Shown here: positions 27,201 to 40,930 of the stretch, one piece after another | How the letters are laid out: every line of letters begins with the position of its first letter | Numbering within the stretch: the first letter of the stretch is position 1 | DNA from: Microplitis mediator | Taxonomy: Eukaryota > Arthropoda > Insecta > Hymenoptera > Braconidae | Length of the DNA: 64,000 nt | Direction of reading: 5' to 3' | Assembly: GCF_029852145.1 (NCBI RefSeq) | Contig: NC_079979.1 | Location: 10,332,642 to 10,396,641, forward strand | Position numbers and translations under genes: made by a program | The notes under the pieces: generated by a model | Seen by the model: the letters and a program-made list of their open reading frames with translations, nothing else | The model's database searches: none | What the model was told of the DNA's origin: nothing

Positions 27201-29875
27201 TACCAATTCGGAGATTTTTTAAGAAACTTGGTTTTTTCGCCTTTTCAGGTGGCGCAAACACGATTTTTTAACTTTTGTCCTAATTATCGGAAATGAGTCG
27301 GACCAAGCTCAGAACACTCATTTCAATGCGTAGAGACGATATGTACCAGTTCGGAGATTTTTTAGAAGACTAGGTTTTTTCGACTTTTCAGGTGGCGAAA
27401 ACGCGATTTTCTAACTTTTGTCCTAATTATCAGAAATGTGTCGGACCGAGCTCAGAACGCTCATTCAGATGCGTAGAGACGATATCAACGTATTCGGAGA
27501 TTTTTTAAGAAACTTGGTTTTTTTGACTTTTCAGGTGGCGAAAACACGAATTTTTAACTTTTGTCCTAATTATCGGAAATGCGTCGAACCAAGCTCAGAA
27601 CGCTCATTCAGATGCGTAGAGACGATATTAACCTATTCGGAGATTTTTTAAGAAACTTGGTTTTTTTGACTTTCCAGGTGGCGAAAACACGATTTTCTAA
27701 CTTTTCGCCTAATTATCGGAAATGCGTCGGGCCAAGCTTAGAACGCTCATTTCGATGCGTAGAGACGATATTTACCGATTCGGAGATTTTTTAAGAAACT
27801 TGGTTTTTTCGCCTTTTCAGGTGGCGAAAACACGATTTTTTAACTTTTGTCCTAATTATCGGAAATGAGTCGGACCAAGCTCAGAACACTCATTTCAATG
27901 CGTAGAGACGATATGTACCAGTTCGGAGATTTTTTAAAAGACTAGGTTTTTTCGACTTTTCAGGTGGCGAAAACGCGATTTTCTAACTTTTGTCCTAATC
28001 ATCGGAAATGAGTCGTACCAAGCTCAGAACACTCATTTCGATGCGTAGAGACGATATGTACCAGTTCGGAGATTTTTTAAAAGACTAGGTTTTTTCGACT
28101 TTTCAGGTGGCGAAAACGCGATTTTCTAACTTTTGTCCTAATTATCGGAAATGTGTCGGACCAAGCTCAGACCGCTCATTTCGATGCGTAGAGACGATAT
28201 GTACCAGTTCGGAGATTTTTTAAAAGACTAGGTTTTTTCGACTTTTCAGGTGGCGAAAACGCGATTTTCTAACTTTTGTCCTAATTATCGGAAATGTGTC
28301 GGACCAAGCTCAGAACGCTCATTTCGATGCGTAGAGACGATATTTACCAATTCGGAGATTTTTTAAGAAACTTGGTTTTTTCGACTTTTTAGGTGGCAAA
28401 AACACGAATTTTTAACTTTTGTCCTAATTATCGGAAATGCGTCGGACCAAGCTCAGAACACTCATTTCGATGCGTAGAGACGATATTAACCCATCCGGAG
28501 ATTTTTTACGAAACTTAGTTTTTTCGACTTTTTAGGTGGCAAAAAGACGATTTTCTAAGTTTTGTACTAATTATCGGAAATGAGTTGGACCAAGCAGAGT
28601 ACGCTCATTTTAATGCGTAGAGAAGATATTTACCAATTCTGAGAATTTTCAAGAAACTAGGTTTTTTCGACTTTTCAGGTGGCGAAAACACGATTTTCTA
28701 ACTTTTGTCCTAATTATCGGAAATGAGTCGGACCAAGCTCAGAACGCTCATTTCATTGCGTAGAGACGATATCAACGTATTGGGAGATTTTTTAAGAAAC
28801 TTGGTTTTTTCGACTTTTCAGGTTGCGAAAACACGAATTTTTAACTTTTGTCCTAATTATCGGAAATGCGTCGAATCAAGCTCAGAACACCCATTTCGAT
28901 GCGTAGAGACGATATCAACGTATTGGGAGATTTTTTAAGAAACTTGGTTTTTTCGACTTTTCAGGTTGCGAAAATGCGATTTTCTAACTTTTGTCCTAAT
29001 TATCGGAAATGTGTCGGACCAAGCTCAGAACGCTCATTTCGATGCGTAGAGACGATATTTACCAATTCGGAGATTTTTTAAAAGACTAGGTTTTTTCGAC
29101 TTTTCAGGTGGCGAAAACGCGATTTTCTAACTTTTGTCCTAATTATCGGAAATGTGTCGGACCAAGCTCAGAACGCTCATTTCGATGCGTAGAGACGATA
29201 TGTACCAGTTCGGAGATATTTTAAAAGACTAGGTTTTTTCGACTTTTCAGGTGGCGAAAATGCGATTTTCTAACTTTTGTCCTAATTATCGGAAATGTGT
29301 CGGACCAAGCTCAGAACGCTCATTTCGATGCGTAGAGACGATATTTACCAATTCGGAGATTTTTTAAAAGACTAGGTTTTTTCGACTTTTCAGGTGGCGA
29401 AAACGCGATTTTCTAACTTTTGTCCTAATTATCGGAAATGTGTCGGACCAAGCTCAGACCGCTCATTTCGATGCGTAGAGACGATATGTACCAGTTCGGA
29501 GATTTTTTAAAAAACCAGGTTTCTTCGACTTTTCAGGTGGCGAAAACGCGATTTTCTAACTTTTGTCCTAATCATCGGAAATGAGTCGTACCAAGCTTAG
29601 AACGCTCATTTCAATGCATAGAGACGATATGTACCAGTTCGGAGATTTTTTAAAAGACTAGGTTTTTTCGACTTTTCAGGTGGCGAAAACGCGATTTTCT
29701 AACTTTTCGCCTAATTATCGGAAATGAGTCGGGCCAAGCTTAGAACGCTCATTTCGATGCGTAGAGACGATATTTACCAATTCGGAGATTTTTTAAGAAA
29801 CTTGGTTTTTTCGACTTTTCAGGTGGCGAAAACACGATTCTCTAACTTTTGTCTTAATTATCGGAAATGAGTCGG
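21251..29875 (+). repeat. Large higher-order block, copy 3 (about 8.6 kb)
   Basis: Follows copy 1 at a shift of 14,877 bp through the whole block, including the 14 monomers that copy 2 lacks (for example 12,559 matches 27,436). The match continues to about 29,875, where GTCGGGCC replaces GTCGGACC. The CTAGAAC monomer is at about 25,878. Confidence 0.82.
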
Positions 29876-30659
29876 GCCAAGCTTAGAACGCTCATTTCGA
29901 TGCGTAGAGACGATATTTACCAATTCGGAGATTTTTTAAGATACTTGGTTTTTTCGCCTTTTCAGGTGGCGAAAACACGATTCTCTAACTTTTGTCTTAA
30001 TTATCGGAAATGAGTCGGACCAAGCACGGTACGCTCATTTCGATGCGTAGAGACGATATTTACCAATTCTGAGAATTTTCAAGAAACTAGGTTTTTTCGA
30101 CTTTTCAGGTGGCGAAAACACGATTTTCTAACTTTTCGCCTAATTATCGGAAATGAGTCGAACCAAGCTCAGAACGCTCATTTCAATGCGTAGAGACGAT
30201 ATCAACGTATTGGGAGATTTTTTAAGAAACTTGGTTTTTTCGACTTTTCAGGTTGCGAAAACACGAATTTTTAACTTTTGTCCTAATTATCGGAAATGCG
30301 TCGAACCAAGCTCAGAACGCTCATTCAGATGCGTAGAGACGATATTAACCTATTCGGAGATTTTTTAAGAAACTTGGTTTTTTCGACTTTTCAGGTGGCG
30401 AAAACACGATTTTCTTACTTTTCGCTTAATTATCGGAAATGCGTCGGGCCAAGCTTAGAACGCTCATTTCGATGCGTAGAGACGATATTTACCAATTCGG
30501 AGATTTTTTAAGAAACTTGGTTTTTTCGCCTTTTCAGGTGGCGAAAACACGAATTTTTAACTTTTGTCCTAATTATCGGAAATGCGTCGAATCAAGCTCA
30601 GAACACCCATTTCGATGCGTAGAGACGATATCAACGTATTGGGAGATTTTTTAAGAAAC
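29876..30659 (+). repeat. Monomers joining block copies 3 and 4
   Basis: About five to six monomers between the end of copy 3 and the start of copy 4. They reappear at 36,599-37,382 at a shift of 6,723 bp, after copy 4, so they belong to an extended version of the block. The run includes three consecutive monomers of the ATCAACGTATTGGG, ATTAACCTATTCGG and ATTTACCAATTCGG types. Confidence 0.65.
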
Positions 30660-33600
30660 TTGGTTTTTTCGACTTTTCAGGTGGCGAAAACACGATTTTC
30701 TAACTTTTGTCCTAATTATCGGAAATGTGTCGGACCAAGCTCAGAACGCTTATTCCGATGCGTAGAGACGATATGTACCAGTTCGGAGATTTTTTAAAAA
30801 ACCAGGTTTCTTCGACTTTTCAGGTGGCGAAAACGCGATTTTCTAACTTTTGTCCTAATCATCGGAAATGAGTCGTACCAAGCTTAGAACGCTCATTTCA
30901 ATGCGTAGAGACGATATTTACCAATTCGGAGATTTTTTAAGATACTTGGTTTTTTCGCCTTTTCAGGTGGCGAAAACACGATTCTCTAACTTTTGTCTTA
31001 ATTATCGGAAATGAGTCGGACCAAGCACAGTACGCTCATTTCAATGCGTAGAGACGATATCAACGTATTAGGAGATTTTTTAAGAAACTTGGTTTTTTCG
31101 ACTTTTTAGGTGGCCAAAAACACGATTTTCTAACTTTTCGCCTAATTATCGGAAATGAGTCGGGCCAAGCTTAGAACGCTCATTTCGATGCGTAGAGACG
31201 ATATTTACCAATTCGGAGATTTTTTAAGAAACTTGGTTTTTTCGACTTTTCAGGTGGCGAAAACACGATTCTCTAACTTTTGTCTTAATTATCGGAAATG
31301 AGTCGGACCAAGCACAGTACGCTCATTTCAATGCGTAGAGACGATATTTACCAATTCTGAGAATTTTCAAGATACTAGGTTTTTTCGACTTTTCAGGTGG
31401 CGAAAACACGATTTTCTAACTTTTCGCCTAATTATCGGAAATGAGTCGGGCCAAGCTTAGAACGCTCATTTCGATGCGTAGAGACGATATTTACCAATTC
31501 GGAGATTTTTTAAGAAACTTGGTTTTTTCGACTTTTCAGGTGGCGAAAACACGATTCTCTAACTTTTGTCTTAATTATCGGAAATGAGTCGGACCAAGCA
31601 CAGTACGCTCATTTCAATGCGTAGAGACGATATCAACGTATTAGGAGATTTTTTAAGAAACTTGGTTTTTTCGACTTTTTAGGTGGCCAAAAACGCGATT
31701 TTCTAACTTTTGTCCTAATTATCGGAAATGTGTCGGACCAAGCTCAGAACGCTTATTCCGATGCGTAGAGACAATATGTACCAGTTCGGAGATTTTTAAA
31801 AAGACTAGGTTTTTTCGACTTTTCAGGTGGCGAAAACGCGATTTTCTAACTTTTGTCCTAATTATCGGAAATGTGTCGGACCAAGCTCAGAACGCTCATT
31901 TCGATGCGTAGAGACGATATTTACTAATTCGGAGATTTTTTTAGAAACTTGGTTTTTTCGACTTTTTAGGTGGCAAAAACACGATTTTCTAACTTTTGTC
32001 CTAATTATCGGAAATGAGTCGGACCAAGCTCAGAACGCTCATTTCGATGCGTAGAGACGATATGTACCAGTTCGGAGATTTTTTAAAAAACCAGGTTTTT
32101 TCGACTTTTCAGGTGGCGAAAACGCGATTTTCTAACTTTTGTCCTAATCATCGGAAATGAGTCGTACCAAGCTTAGAACGCTCATTTCAATGCGTAGAGA
32201 CGATATGTACCAGTTCGGAGATTTTTTAAAAGACTTGGTTTTTTCGACTTTTCAGGTGGCGAAAACGCGATTTTCTAACTTTTGTCCTAATTATCGGAAA
32301 TGTGTCGGACCAAGCTCAGAACGCTTATTCCGATGCGTAGAGACGATATTTACCAATTCGGAGATTTTTTAAGAAACTTGGTTTTTTCGACTTTTTAGGT
32401 GGCAAAAACACGATTTTTTAACTTTTGTCCTAATTATCGGAAATGAGTCGGACCGAGCTCAGAACGCTCATTCAGATGCGTAGAGACGATATTCACCTAT
32501 TCGGAGATTTTTTAAGAAACTTGGTTTTTTCGACTTTTCAGGTGGCGAAAACACGAATTTTTAACTTTTGTCCTAATTATCGGAAATGCGTCGAACCAAG
32601 CTCAGAACGCTCATTCAGATGCGTAGAGACGATATTAACCTATTCGGAGATTTTTTAAGAAACTTGGTTTTTTCGACTTTTCAGGTGGCGAAAACACGAT
32701 TTTCTAACTTTTCGCCTAATTATCGAAAATGCGTCGGGCCAAGCTAGAACGCTCATTTCGATGCGTACAGACGATATTTACCAATTCGGAGATTTTTTAA
32801 GAAACTTGGTTTTTTCGCCTTTTCAGGTGGCGAAAACACGATTTTTTAACTTTTGTCCTAATTATCGGAAATGAGTCGGACCAAGCTCAGAACACTCATT
32901 TCAATGCGTAGAGACGATATGTACCAGTTCGGAGATTTTTTAAAAGACTAGGTTTTTTCGACTTTTCAGGTGGCGAAAACGCGATTTTCTAACTTTTGTC
33001 CTAATCATCGGAAATGAGTCGTACCAAGCTTAGAACGCTCATTTCAATGCGTAGAGACGATATGTACCAGTTCGGAGATTTTTTAAAAGACTAGGTTTTT
33101 TCGACTTTTCAGGTGGCGAAAACGCGATTTTCTAACTTTTGTCCTAATTATCGGAAATGTGTCGGACCAAGCTCAGACCGCTCATTTCGATGCGTAGAGA
33201 CGATATCAACGTATTGGGAGATTTTTTAAGAAACTTGGTTTTTTCGACTTTTTAGGTGGCCAAAAACACGATTTTTTAACTTTTGTCCTAATTATCGGAA
33301 ACGAGTCAGACCAAGCTCAGACCGCTCATTTCGATGCGTAGAGACGATATGTACCAGTTCGGAGATTTTTTAAAAAACCAGGTTTTTTCGACTTTTCAGG
33401 TGGCGAAAACGCGATTTTCTAACTTTTGTCCTAATCATCGGAAATGAGTCGTACCAAGCTCAGAACGCTCATTTCGATGCGTAGAGACGATATTTACTAA
33501 TTCGGAGATTTTTTAAGAAACTTGGTTTTTTCGACTCTTCAGGTGGCGAAAACACGATTTTCTTACTTTTCGCTTAATTATCGGAAATGCGTCGGGCCAA

Positions 33601-35840
33601 GCTTAGAACGCTCATTTCGATGCGTAGAGACGATATTTACCAATTCGGAGATTTTTTAAGAAACTTGGTTTTTTCGACTGTTCAGGTGGCGAAAACACGA
33701 TTCTCTAACTTTTGTCTTAATTATCGGAAATGAGTCGGACCAAGCACAGTACGCTCATTTCGATGCGTAGAGACGATATGTACCAGTTCGGAGATTTTTT
33801 AAAAAACCAGGTTTTTTCGACTTTTCAGGTGGCGAAAACGCGATTTTCTAACTTTTGTCCTAATCATCGGAAATGAGTCGTACCAAGCTTAGAACGCTCA
33901 TTTCAATGCGTAGAGACGATATGTACCAGTTCGGAGATTTTTTAAAAGACTAGGTTTTTTCGACTTTTCAGGTGGCGAAAACACGATTTTCTAACTTTTC
34001 GCCTAATTATCGGAAATGAGTCGGGCCAAGCTTAGAACGCTCATTTCGATGCGTAGAGACGATATTTACCAATTCGGAGATTTTTTAAGAAACTTGGTTT
34101 TTTCGCCTTTTCAGGTGGCGCAAACACGATTTTTTAACTTTTGTCCTAATTATCGGAAATGAGTCGGACCAAGCTCAGAACACTCATTTCAATGCGTAGA
34201 GACGATATGTACCAGTTCGGAGATTTTTTAAAAGACTAGGTTTTTTCGACTTTTCAGGTGGCGAAAACGCGATTTTCTAACTTTTGTCCTAATTATCAGA
34301 AATGTGTCGGACCGAGCTCAGAACGCTCATTCAGATGCGTAGAGACGATATCAACGTATTCGGAGATTTTTTAAGAAACTTGGTTTTTTTGACTTTTCAG
34401 GTGGCGAAAACACGAATTTTTAACTTTTGTCCTAATTATCGGAAATGCGTCGAACCAAGCTCAGAACGCTCATTCAGATGCGTAGAGACGATATTAACCT
34501 ATTCGGAGATTTTTTAAGAAACTTGGTTTTTTTGACTTTCCAGGTGGCGAAAACACGATTTTCTAACTTTTCGCCTAATTATCGGAAATGCGTCGGGCCA
34601 AGCTTAGAACGCTCATTTCGATGCGTAGAGACGATATTTACCGATTCGGAGATTTTTTAAGAAACTTGGTTTTTTCGCCTTTTCAGGTGGCGAAAACACG
34701 ATTTTTTAACTTTTGTCCTAATTATCGGAAATGAGTCGGACCAAGCTCAGAACACTCATTTCAATGCGTAGAGACGATATGTACCAGTTCGGAGATTTTT
34801 TAAAAGACTAGGTTTTTTCGACTTTTCAGGTGGCGAAAACGCGATTTTCTAACTTTTGTCCTAATCATCGGAAATGAGTCGTACCAAGCTCAGAACACTC
34901 ATTTCGATGCGTAGAGACGATATGTACCAGTTCGGAGATTTTTTAAAAGACTAGGTTTTTTCGACTTTTCAGGTGGCGAAAACGCGATTTTCTAACTTTT
35001 GTCCTAATTATCGGAAATGTGTCGGACCAAGCTCAGACCGCTCATTTCGATGCGTAGAGACGATATGTACCAGTTCGGAGATTTTTTAAAAGACTAGGTT
35101 TTTTCGACTTTTCAGGTGGCGAAAACGCGATTTTCTAACTTTTGTCCTAATTATCGGAAATGTGTCGGACCAAGCTCAGAACGCTCATTTCGATGCGTAG
35201 AGACGATATTTACCAATTCGGAGATTTTTTAAGAAACTTGGTTTTTTCGACTTTTTAGGTGGCAAAAACACGAATTTTTAACTTTTGTCCTAATTATCGG
35301 AAATGCGTCGGACCAAGCTCAGAACACTCATTTCGATGCGTAGAGACGATATTAACCCATCCGGAGATTTTTTACGAAACTTAGTTTTTTCGACTTTTTA
35401 GGTGGCAAAAAGACGATTTTCTAAGTTTTGTACTAATTATCGGAAATGAGTTGGACCAAGCAGAGTACGCTCATTTTAATGCGTAGAGAAGATATTTACC
35501 AATTCTGAGAATTTTCAAGAAACTAGGTTTTTTCGACTTTTCAGGTGGCGAAAACACGATTTTCTAACTTTTGTCCTAATTATCGGAAATGAGTCGGACC
35601 AAGCTCAGAACGCTCATTTCATTGCGTAGAGACGATATCAACGTATTGGGAGATTTTTTAAGAAACTTGGTTTTTTCGACTTTTCAGGTTGCGAAAACAC
35701 GAATTTTTAACTTTTGTCCTAATTATCGGAAATGCGTCGAATCAAGCTCAGAACACCCATTTCGATGCGTAGAGACGATATCAACGTATTGGGAGATTTT
35801 TTAAGAAACTTGGTTTTTTCGACTTTTCAGGTGGCGAAAA
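30660..35840 (+). repeat. Large higher-order block, copy 4 (partial)
   Basis: Matches copy 3 at a shift of 6,866 bp (48 x 143 plus 2) from about 23,794. It therefore starts inside the block and has only one of the two 3,291-bp sub-blocks. The CTAGAAC monomer is near 32,744. Three sites differ from copies 1 and 3 (see findings). After about 35,840 the shift changes to 6,723, one monomer less. Confidence 0.8.
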
Positions 35841-38194
35841 CACGATTCTCTAACTTTTGTCTTAATTATCGGAAATGAGTCGGACCAAGCACAGTACGCT
35901 CATTTCGATGCGTAGAGACGATATGTACCAGTTCGGAGATATTTTAAAAGACTAGGTTTTTTCGACTTTTCAGGTGGCGAAAATGCGATTTTCTAACTTT
36001 TGTCCTAATTATCGGAAATGTGTCGGACCAAGCTCAGAACGCTCATTTCGATGCGTAGAGACGATATTTACCAATTCGGAGATTTTTTAAAAGACTAGGT
36101 TTTTTCGACTTTTCAGGTGGCGAAAACGCGATTTTCTAACTTTTGTCCTAATTATCGGAAATGTGTCGGACCAAGCTCAGACCGCTCATTTCGATGCGTA
36201 GAGACGATATGTACCAGTTCGGAGATTTTTTAAAAAACCAGGTTTCTTCGACTTTTCAGGTGGCGAAAACGCGATTTTCTAACTTTTGTCCTAATCATCG
36301 GAAATGAGTCGTACCAAGCTTAGAACGCTCATTTCAATGCATAGAGACGATATGTACCAGTTCGGAGATTTTTTAAAAGACTAGGTTTTTTCGACTTTTC
36401 AGGTGGCGAAAACGCGATTTTCTAACTTTTCGCCTAATTATCGGAAATGAGTCGGGCCAAGCTTAGAACGCTCATTTCGATGCGTAGAGACGATATTTAC
36501 CAATTCGGAGATTTTTTAAGAAACTTGGTTTTTTCGACTTTTCAGGTGGCGAAAACACGATTCTCTAACTTTTGTCTTAATTATCGGAAATGAGTCGGGC
36601 CAAGCTTAGAACGCTCATTTCGATGCGTAGAGACGATATTTACCAATTCGGAGATTTTTTAAGATACTTGGTTTTTTCGCCTTTTCAGGTGGCGAAAACA
36701 CGATTCTCTAACTTTTGTCTTAATTATCGGAAATGAGTCGGACCAAGCACGGTACGCTCATTTCGATGCGTAGAGACGATATTTACCAATTCTGAGAATT
36801 TTCAAGAAACTAGGTTTTTTCGACTTTTCAGGTGGCGAAAACACGATTTTCTAACTTTTCGCCTAATTATCGGAAATGAGTCGAACCAAGCTCAGAACGC
36901 TCATTTCAATGCGTAGAGACGATATCAACGTATTGGGAGATTTTTTAAGAAACTTGGTTTTTTCGACTTTTCAGGTTGCGAAAACACGAATTTTTAACTT
37001 TTGTCCTAATTATCGGAAATGCGTCGAACCAAGCTCAGAACGCTCATTCAGATGCGTAGAGACGATATTAACCTATTCGGAGATTTTTTAAGAAACTTGG
37101 TTTTTTCGACTTTTCAGGTGGCGAAAACACGATTTTCTTACTTTTCGCTTAATTATCGGAAATGCGTCGGGCCAAGCTTAGAACGCTCATTTCGATGCGT
37201 AGAGACGATATTTACCAATTCGGAGATTTTTTAAGAAACTTGGTTTTTTCGACTTTTCAGGTGGCGAAAACACGAATTTTTAACTTTTGTCCTAATTATC
37301 GGAAATGCGTCGAATCAAGCTCAGAACACCCATTTCGATGCGTAGAGACGATATCAACGTATTGGGAGATTTTTTAAGAAACTTGGTTTTTTCGACTTTT
37401 CAGGTGGCGAAAACACGATTCTCTAACTTTTGTCTTAATTATCGGAAATGAGTCGGACCAAGCACAGTACGCTCATTTCGATGCGTAGAGACGATATGTA
37501 CCAGTTCGGAGATATTTTAAAAGACTAGGTTTTTTCGACTTTTCAGGTGGCGAAAATGCGATTTTCTAACTTTTGTCCTAATTATCGGAAATGTGTCGGA
37601 CCAAGCTCAGAACGCTCATTTCGATGCGTAGAGACGATATTTACCAATTCGGAGATTTTTTAAAAGACTAGGTTTTTTCGACTTTTCAGGTGGCGAAAAC
37701 GCGATTTTCTAACTTTTGTCCTAATTATCGGAAATGTGTCGGACCAAGCTCAGACCGCTCATTTCGATGCGTAGAGACGATATGTACCAGTTCGGAGATT
37801 TTTTAAAGAACCAGGTTTCTTCGACTTTTCAGGTGGCGAAAACGCGATTTTCTAACTTTTGTCCTAATCATCGGAAATGAGTCGTACCAAGCTTAGAACG
37901 CTCATTTCAATGCGTAGAGACGATATGTACCAGTTCGGAGATTTTTTAAAAGACTAGGTTTTTTCGACTTTTCAGGTGGCGAAAACGCGATTTTCTAACT
38001 TTTCGCCTAATTATCGGAAATGAGTCGGGCCAAGCTTAGAACGCTCATTTCGATGCGTAGAGACGATATTTACCAATTCGGAGATTTTTTAAGAAACTTG
38101 GTTTTTTCGACTTTTCAGGTGGCGAAAACACGATTCTCTAACTTTTGTCTTAATTATCGGAAATGAGTCGGGCCAAGCTTAGAACGCTCATTTC
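35841..38194 (+). repeat. 1,573-bp (11-monomer) block and a partial second copy
   Basis: The unit 35,841-37,413 is repeated from 37,414 to about 38,194 at a shift of exactly 1,573 bp (11 x 143). The GGAGATATTTTAAAAGAC variant marks both copies (near 35,935 and 37,510). Differences include TAAAAAACCA against TAAAGAACCA near 37,807, and AATGCATAG near 36,338 against AATGCGTAG in the second copy. Confidence 0.78.
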
Positions 38195-38559
38195 AATGCG
38201 TAGAGACGATATTTACCAATTCTGAGAATTTTCAAGAAACTAGGTTTTTTCGACTTTTTAGGTGGCCAAAAACACGATTTTCTAACTTTTGTCCTAATTA
38301 TCGGAAATGAGTCAGACCAAGCTCAGAACGCTCATTTCGATGCGTAGAGACGATATTTACTAATTCGGAGATTTTTTAAGAAACTTGGTTTTTTCGACTT
38401 TTTAGGTGGCAAAAACACGATTTTCTAACTTTTGTCCTAATTATCGGAAATGAGTCGGTCCAAGCACAGTACGCTCATTTCGATGCGTAGAGACGATATG
38501 TACCAGTTCGGAGATATTTTAAAAGACTAGGTTTTTTCGACTTTTCAGGTGGCGAAAAT
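38195..38559 (+). repeat. Array-1 monomers between named blocks
   Basis: Two to three monomers, including a 144-bp GGCCAAAAAC type (near 38,264), a GAGTCGGTCCAAGC variant and another GGAGATATTTT monomer. The first part resembles about 39,053-39,320 at a shift of 858 bp (6 monomers). Confidence 0.6.
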
Positions 38560-40930
38560 GCGATTTTCTAACTTTTGTCCTAATTATCGGAAATGTGTCG
38601 GACCAAGCTCAGAACGCTCATTTCGATGCGTAGAGACGATATTTACCAATTCGGAGATTTTTTAAAAGACTAGGTTTTTTCGACTTTTCAGGTGGCGAAA
38701 ACACGATTTTCTAACTTTTGTCCTAATCATCGGAAATGAGTCGTACCAAGCTTAGAACGCTCATTTCAATGCGTAGAGACGATATGTACCAGTTCGGAGA
38801 TTTTTTAAAAGACTAGGTTTTTTCGACTTTTCAGGTGGCGAAAACGCGATTTTCTAACTTTTCGCCTAATTATCGGAAATGAGTCGGGCCAAGCTTAGAA
38901 CGCTCATTTCGATGCGTAGAGACGATATTTACCAATTCGGAGATTTTTTAAGAAACTTGGTTTTTTCGACTTTTCAGGTGGCGAAAACACGATTCTCTAA
39001 CTTTTGTCTTAATTATCGGAAATGAGTCGGGCCAAGCTTAGAACGCTCATTTCAATGCGTAGAGACGATATTTACCAATTCTGAGAATTTTCAAGAAACT
39101 AGGTTTTTTCGACTTTTTAGGTGGCCAAAAACACGATTTTCTAACTTTTGTCCTAATTATCGGAAATGAGTCGGACCAAGCTCAGAACGCTCATTTCGAT
39201 GCGTAGAGACGATATTTACTAATTCGGAGATTTTTTAAGAAACTTGGTTTTTTCGACTTTTTAGGTGGCAAAAACACGATTTTCTAACTTTTGTCCTAAT
39301 TATCGGAAATGAGTCGGTCCAAGCTCAGAACGCTCATTTCGATGCGTAGAGACGATATGTACCAGTTCGGAGATTTTTTAAAAAACCAGGTTTTTTCGAC
39401 TTTTCAGGTGGCGAAAACGCGATTTTCTAACTTTTGTCCTAATCATCGGAAATGAGTCGTACCAAGCTTAGAACGCTCATTTCAATGCGTAGAGACGATA
39501 TGTACCAGTTCGGAGATTTTTTAAAAGACTTGGTTTTTTCGACTTTTCAGGTGGCGAAAACGCGATTTTCTAACTTTTGTCCTAATTATCGGAAATGTGT
39601 CGGACCAAGCTCAGAACGCTTATTCCGATGCGTAGAGACGATATTTACCAATTCGGAGATTTTTTAAGATACTTGGTTTTTTCGCCTTTTCAGGTGGCGA
39701 AAACACGATTCTCTAACTTTTGTCTTAATTATCGGAAATGAGTCGGACCAAGCACAGTACGCTCATTTCAATGCGTAGAGACGATATTTACCAATTCTGA
39801 GAATTTTCAAGATACTAGGTTTTTTCGACTTTTCAGGTGGCGAAAACACGATTTTCTAACTTTTGTCCTAATTATCGGAAATGTGTCGGACCAAGCTCAG
39901 AACGCTCATTTCGATGCGTAGAGACGATATTTACTAATTCGGAGATTTTTTAAAAGACTAGGTTTTTTCGACTTTTCAGGTGGCGAAAACACGATTTTCT
40001 AACTTTTGTCCTAATCATCGGAAATGAGTCGTACCAAGCTTAGAACGCTCATTTCAATGCGTAGAGACGATATGTACCAGTTCGGAGATTTTTTAAAAGA
40101 CTAGGTTTTTTCGACTTTTCAGGTGGCGAAAACGCGATTTTCTAACTTTTCGCCTAATTATCGGAAATGAGTCGGGCCAAGCTTAGAACGCTCATTTCGA
40201 TGCGTAGAGACGATATTTACCAATTCGGAGATTTTTTAAGAAACTTGGTTTTTTCGACTTTTCAGGTGGCGAAAACACGATTCTCTAACTTTTGTCTTAA
40301 TTATCGGAAATGAGTCGGGCCAAGCTTAGAACGCTCATTTCAATGCGTAGAGACGATATTTACCAATTCTGAGAATTTTCAAGAAACTAGGTTTTTTCGA
40401 CTTTTTAGGTGGCCAAAAACACGATTTTCTAACTTTTGTCCTAATTATCGGAAATGAGTCGGACCAAGCTCAGAACGCTCATTTCGATGCGTAGAGACGA
40501 TATTTACTAATTCGGAGATTTTTTAAGAAACTTGGTTTTTTCGACTTTTTAGGTGGCAAAAACACGATTTTCTAACTTTTGTCCTAATTATCGGAAATGA
40601 GTCGGTCCAAGCTCAGAACGCTCATTTCGATGCGTAGAGACGATATGTACCAGTTCGGAGATTTTTTAAAAAACCAGGTTTTTTCGACTTTTCAGGTGGC
40701 GAAAACGCGATTTTCTAACTTTTGTCCTAATCATCGGAAATGAGTCGTACCAAGCTTAGAACGCTCATTTCAATGCGTAGAGACGATATGTACCAGTTCG
40801 GAGATTTTTTAAAAGACTTGGTTTTTTCGACTTTTCAGGTGGCGAAAACGCGATTTTCTAACTTTTGTCCTAATTATCGGAAATGTGTCGGACCAAGCTC
40901 AGAACGCTTATTCCGATCCGTAGAGACGAT
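38560..40930 (+). repeat. 1,288-bp (9-monomer) block, tandem duplication
   Basis: About 38,560-39,847 is repeated from 39,848 to about 40,930 at a shift of 1,288 bp. For example, ATGAGTCGTACCAAGCTTAG is at 39,452 and 40,740. 1,288 is 9 x 143 plus 1, the extra base being the GGCCAAAAAC monomer near 39,123. The match stops where GATCCGTAGAGACGATATG (near 40,916) replaces the expected monomer type. Confidence 0.78.
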
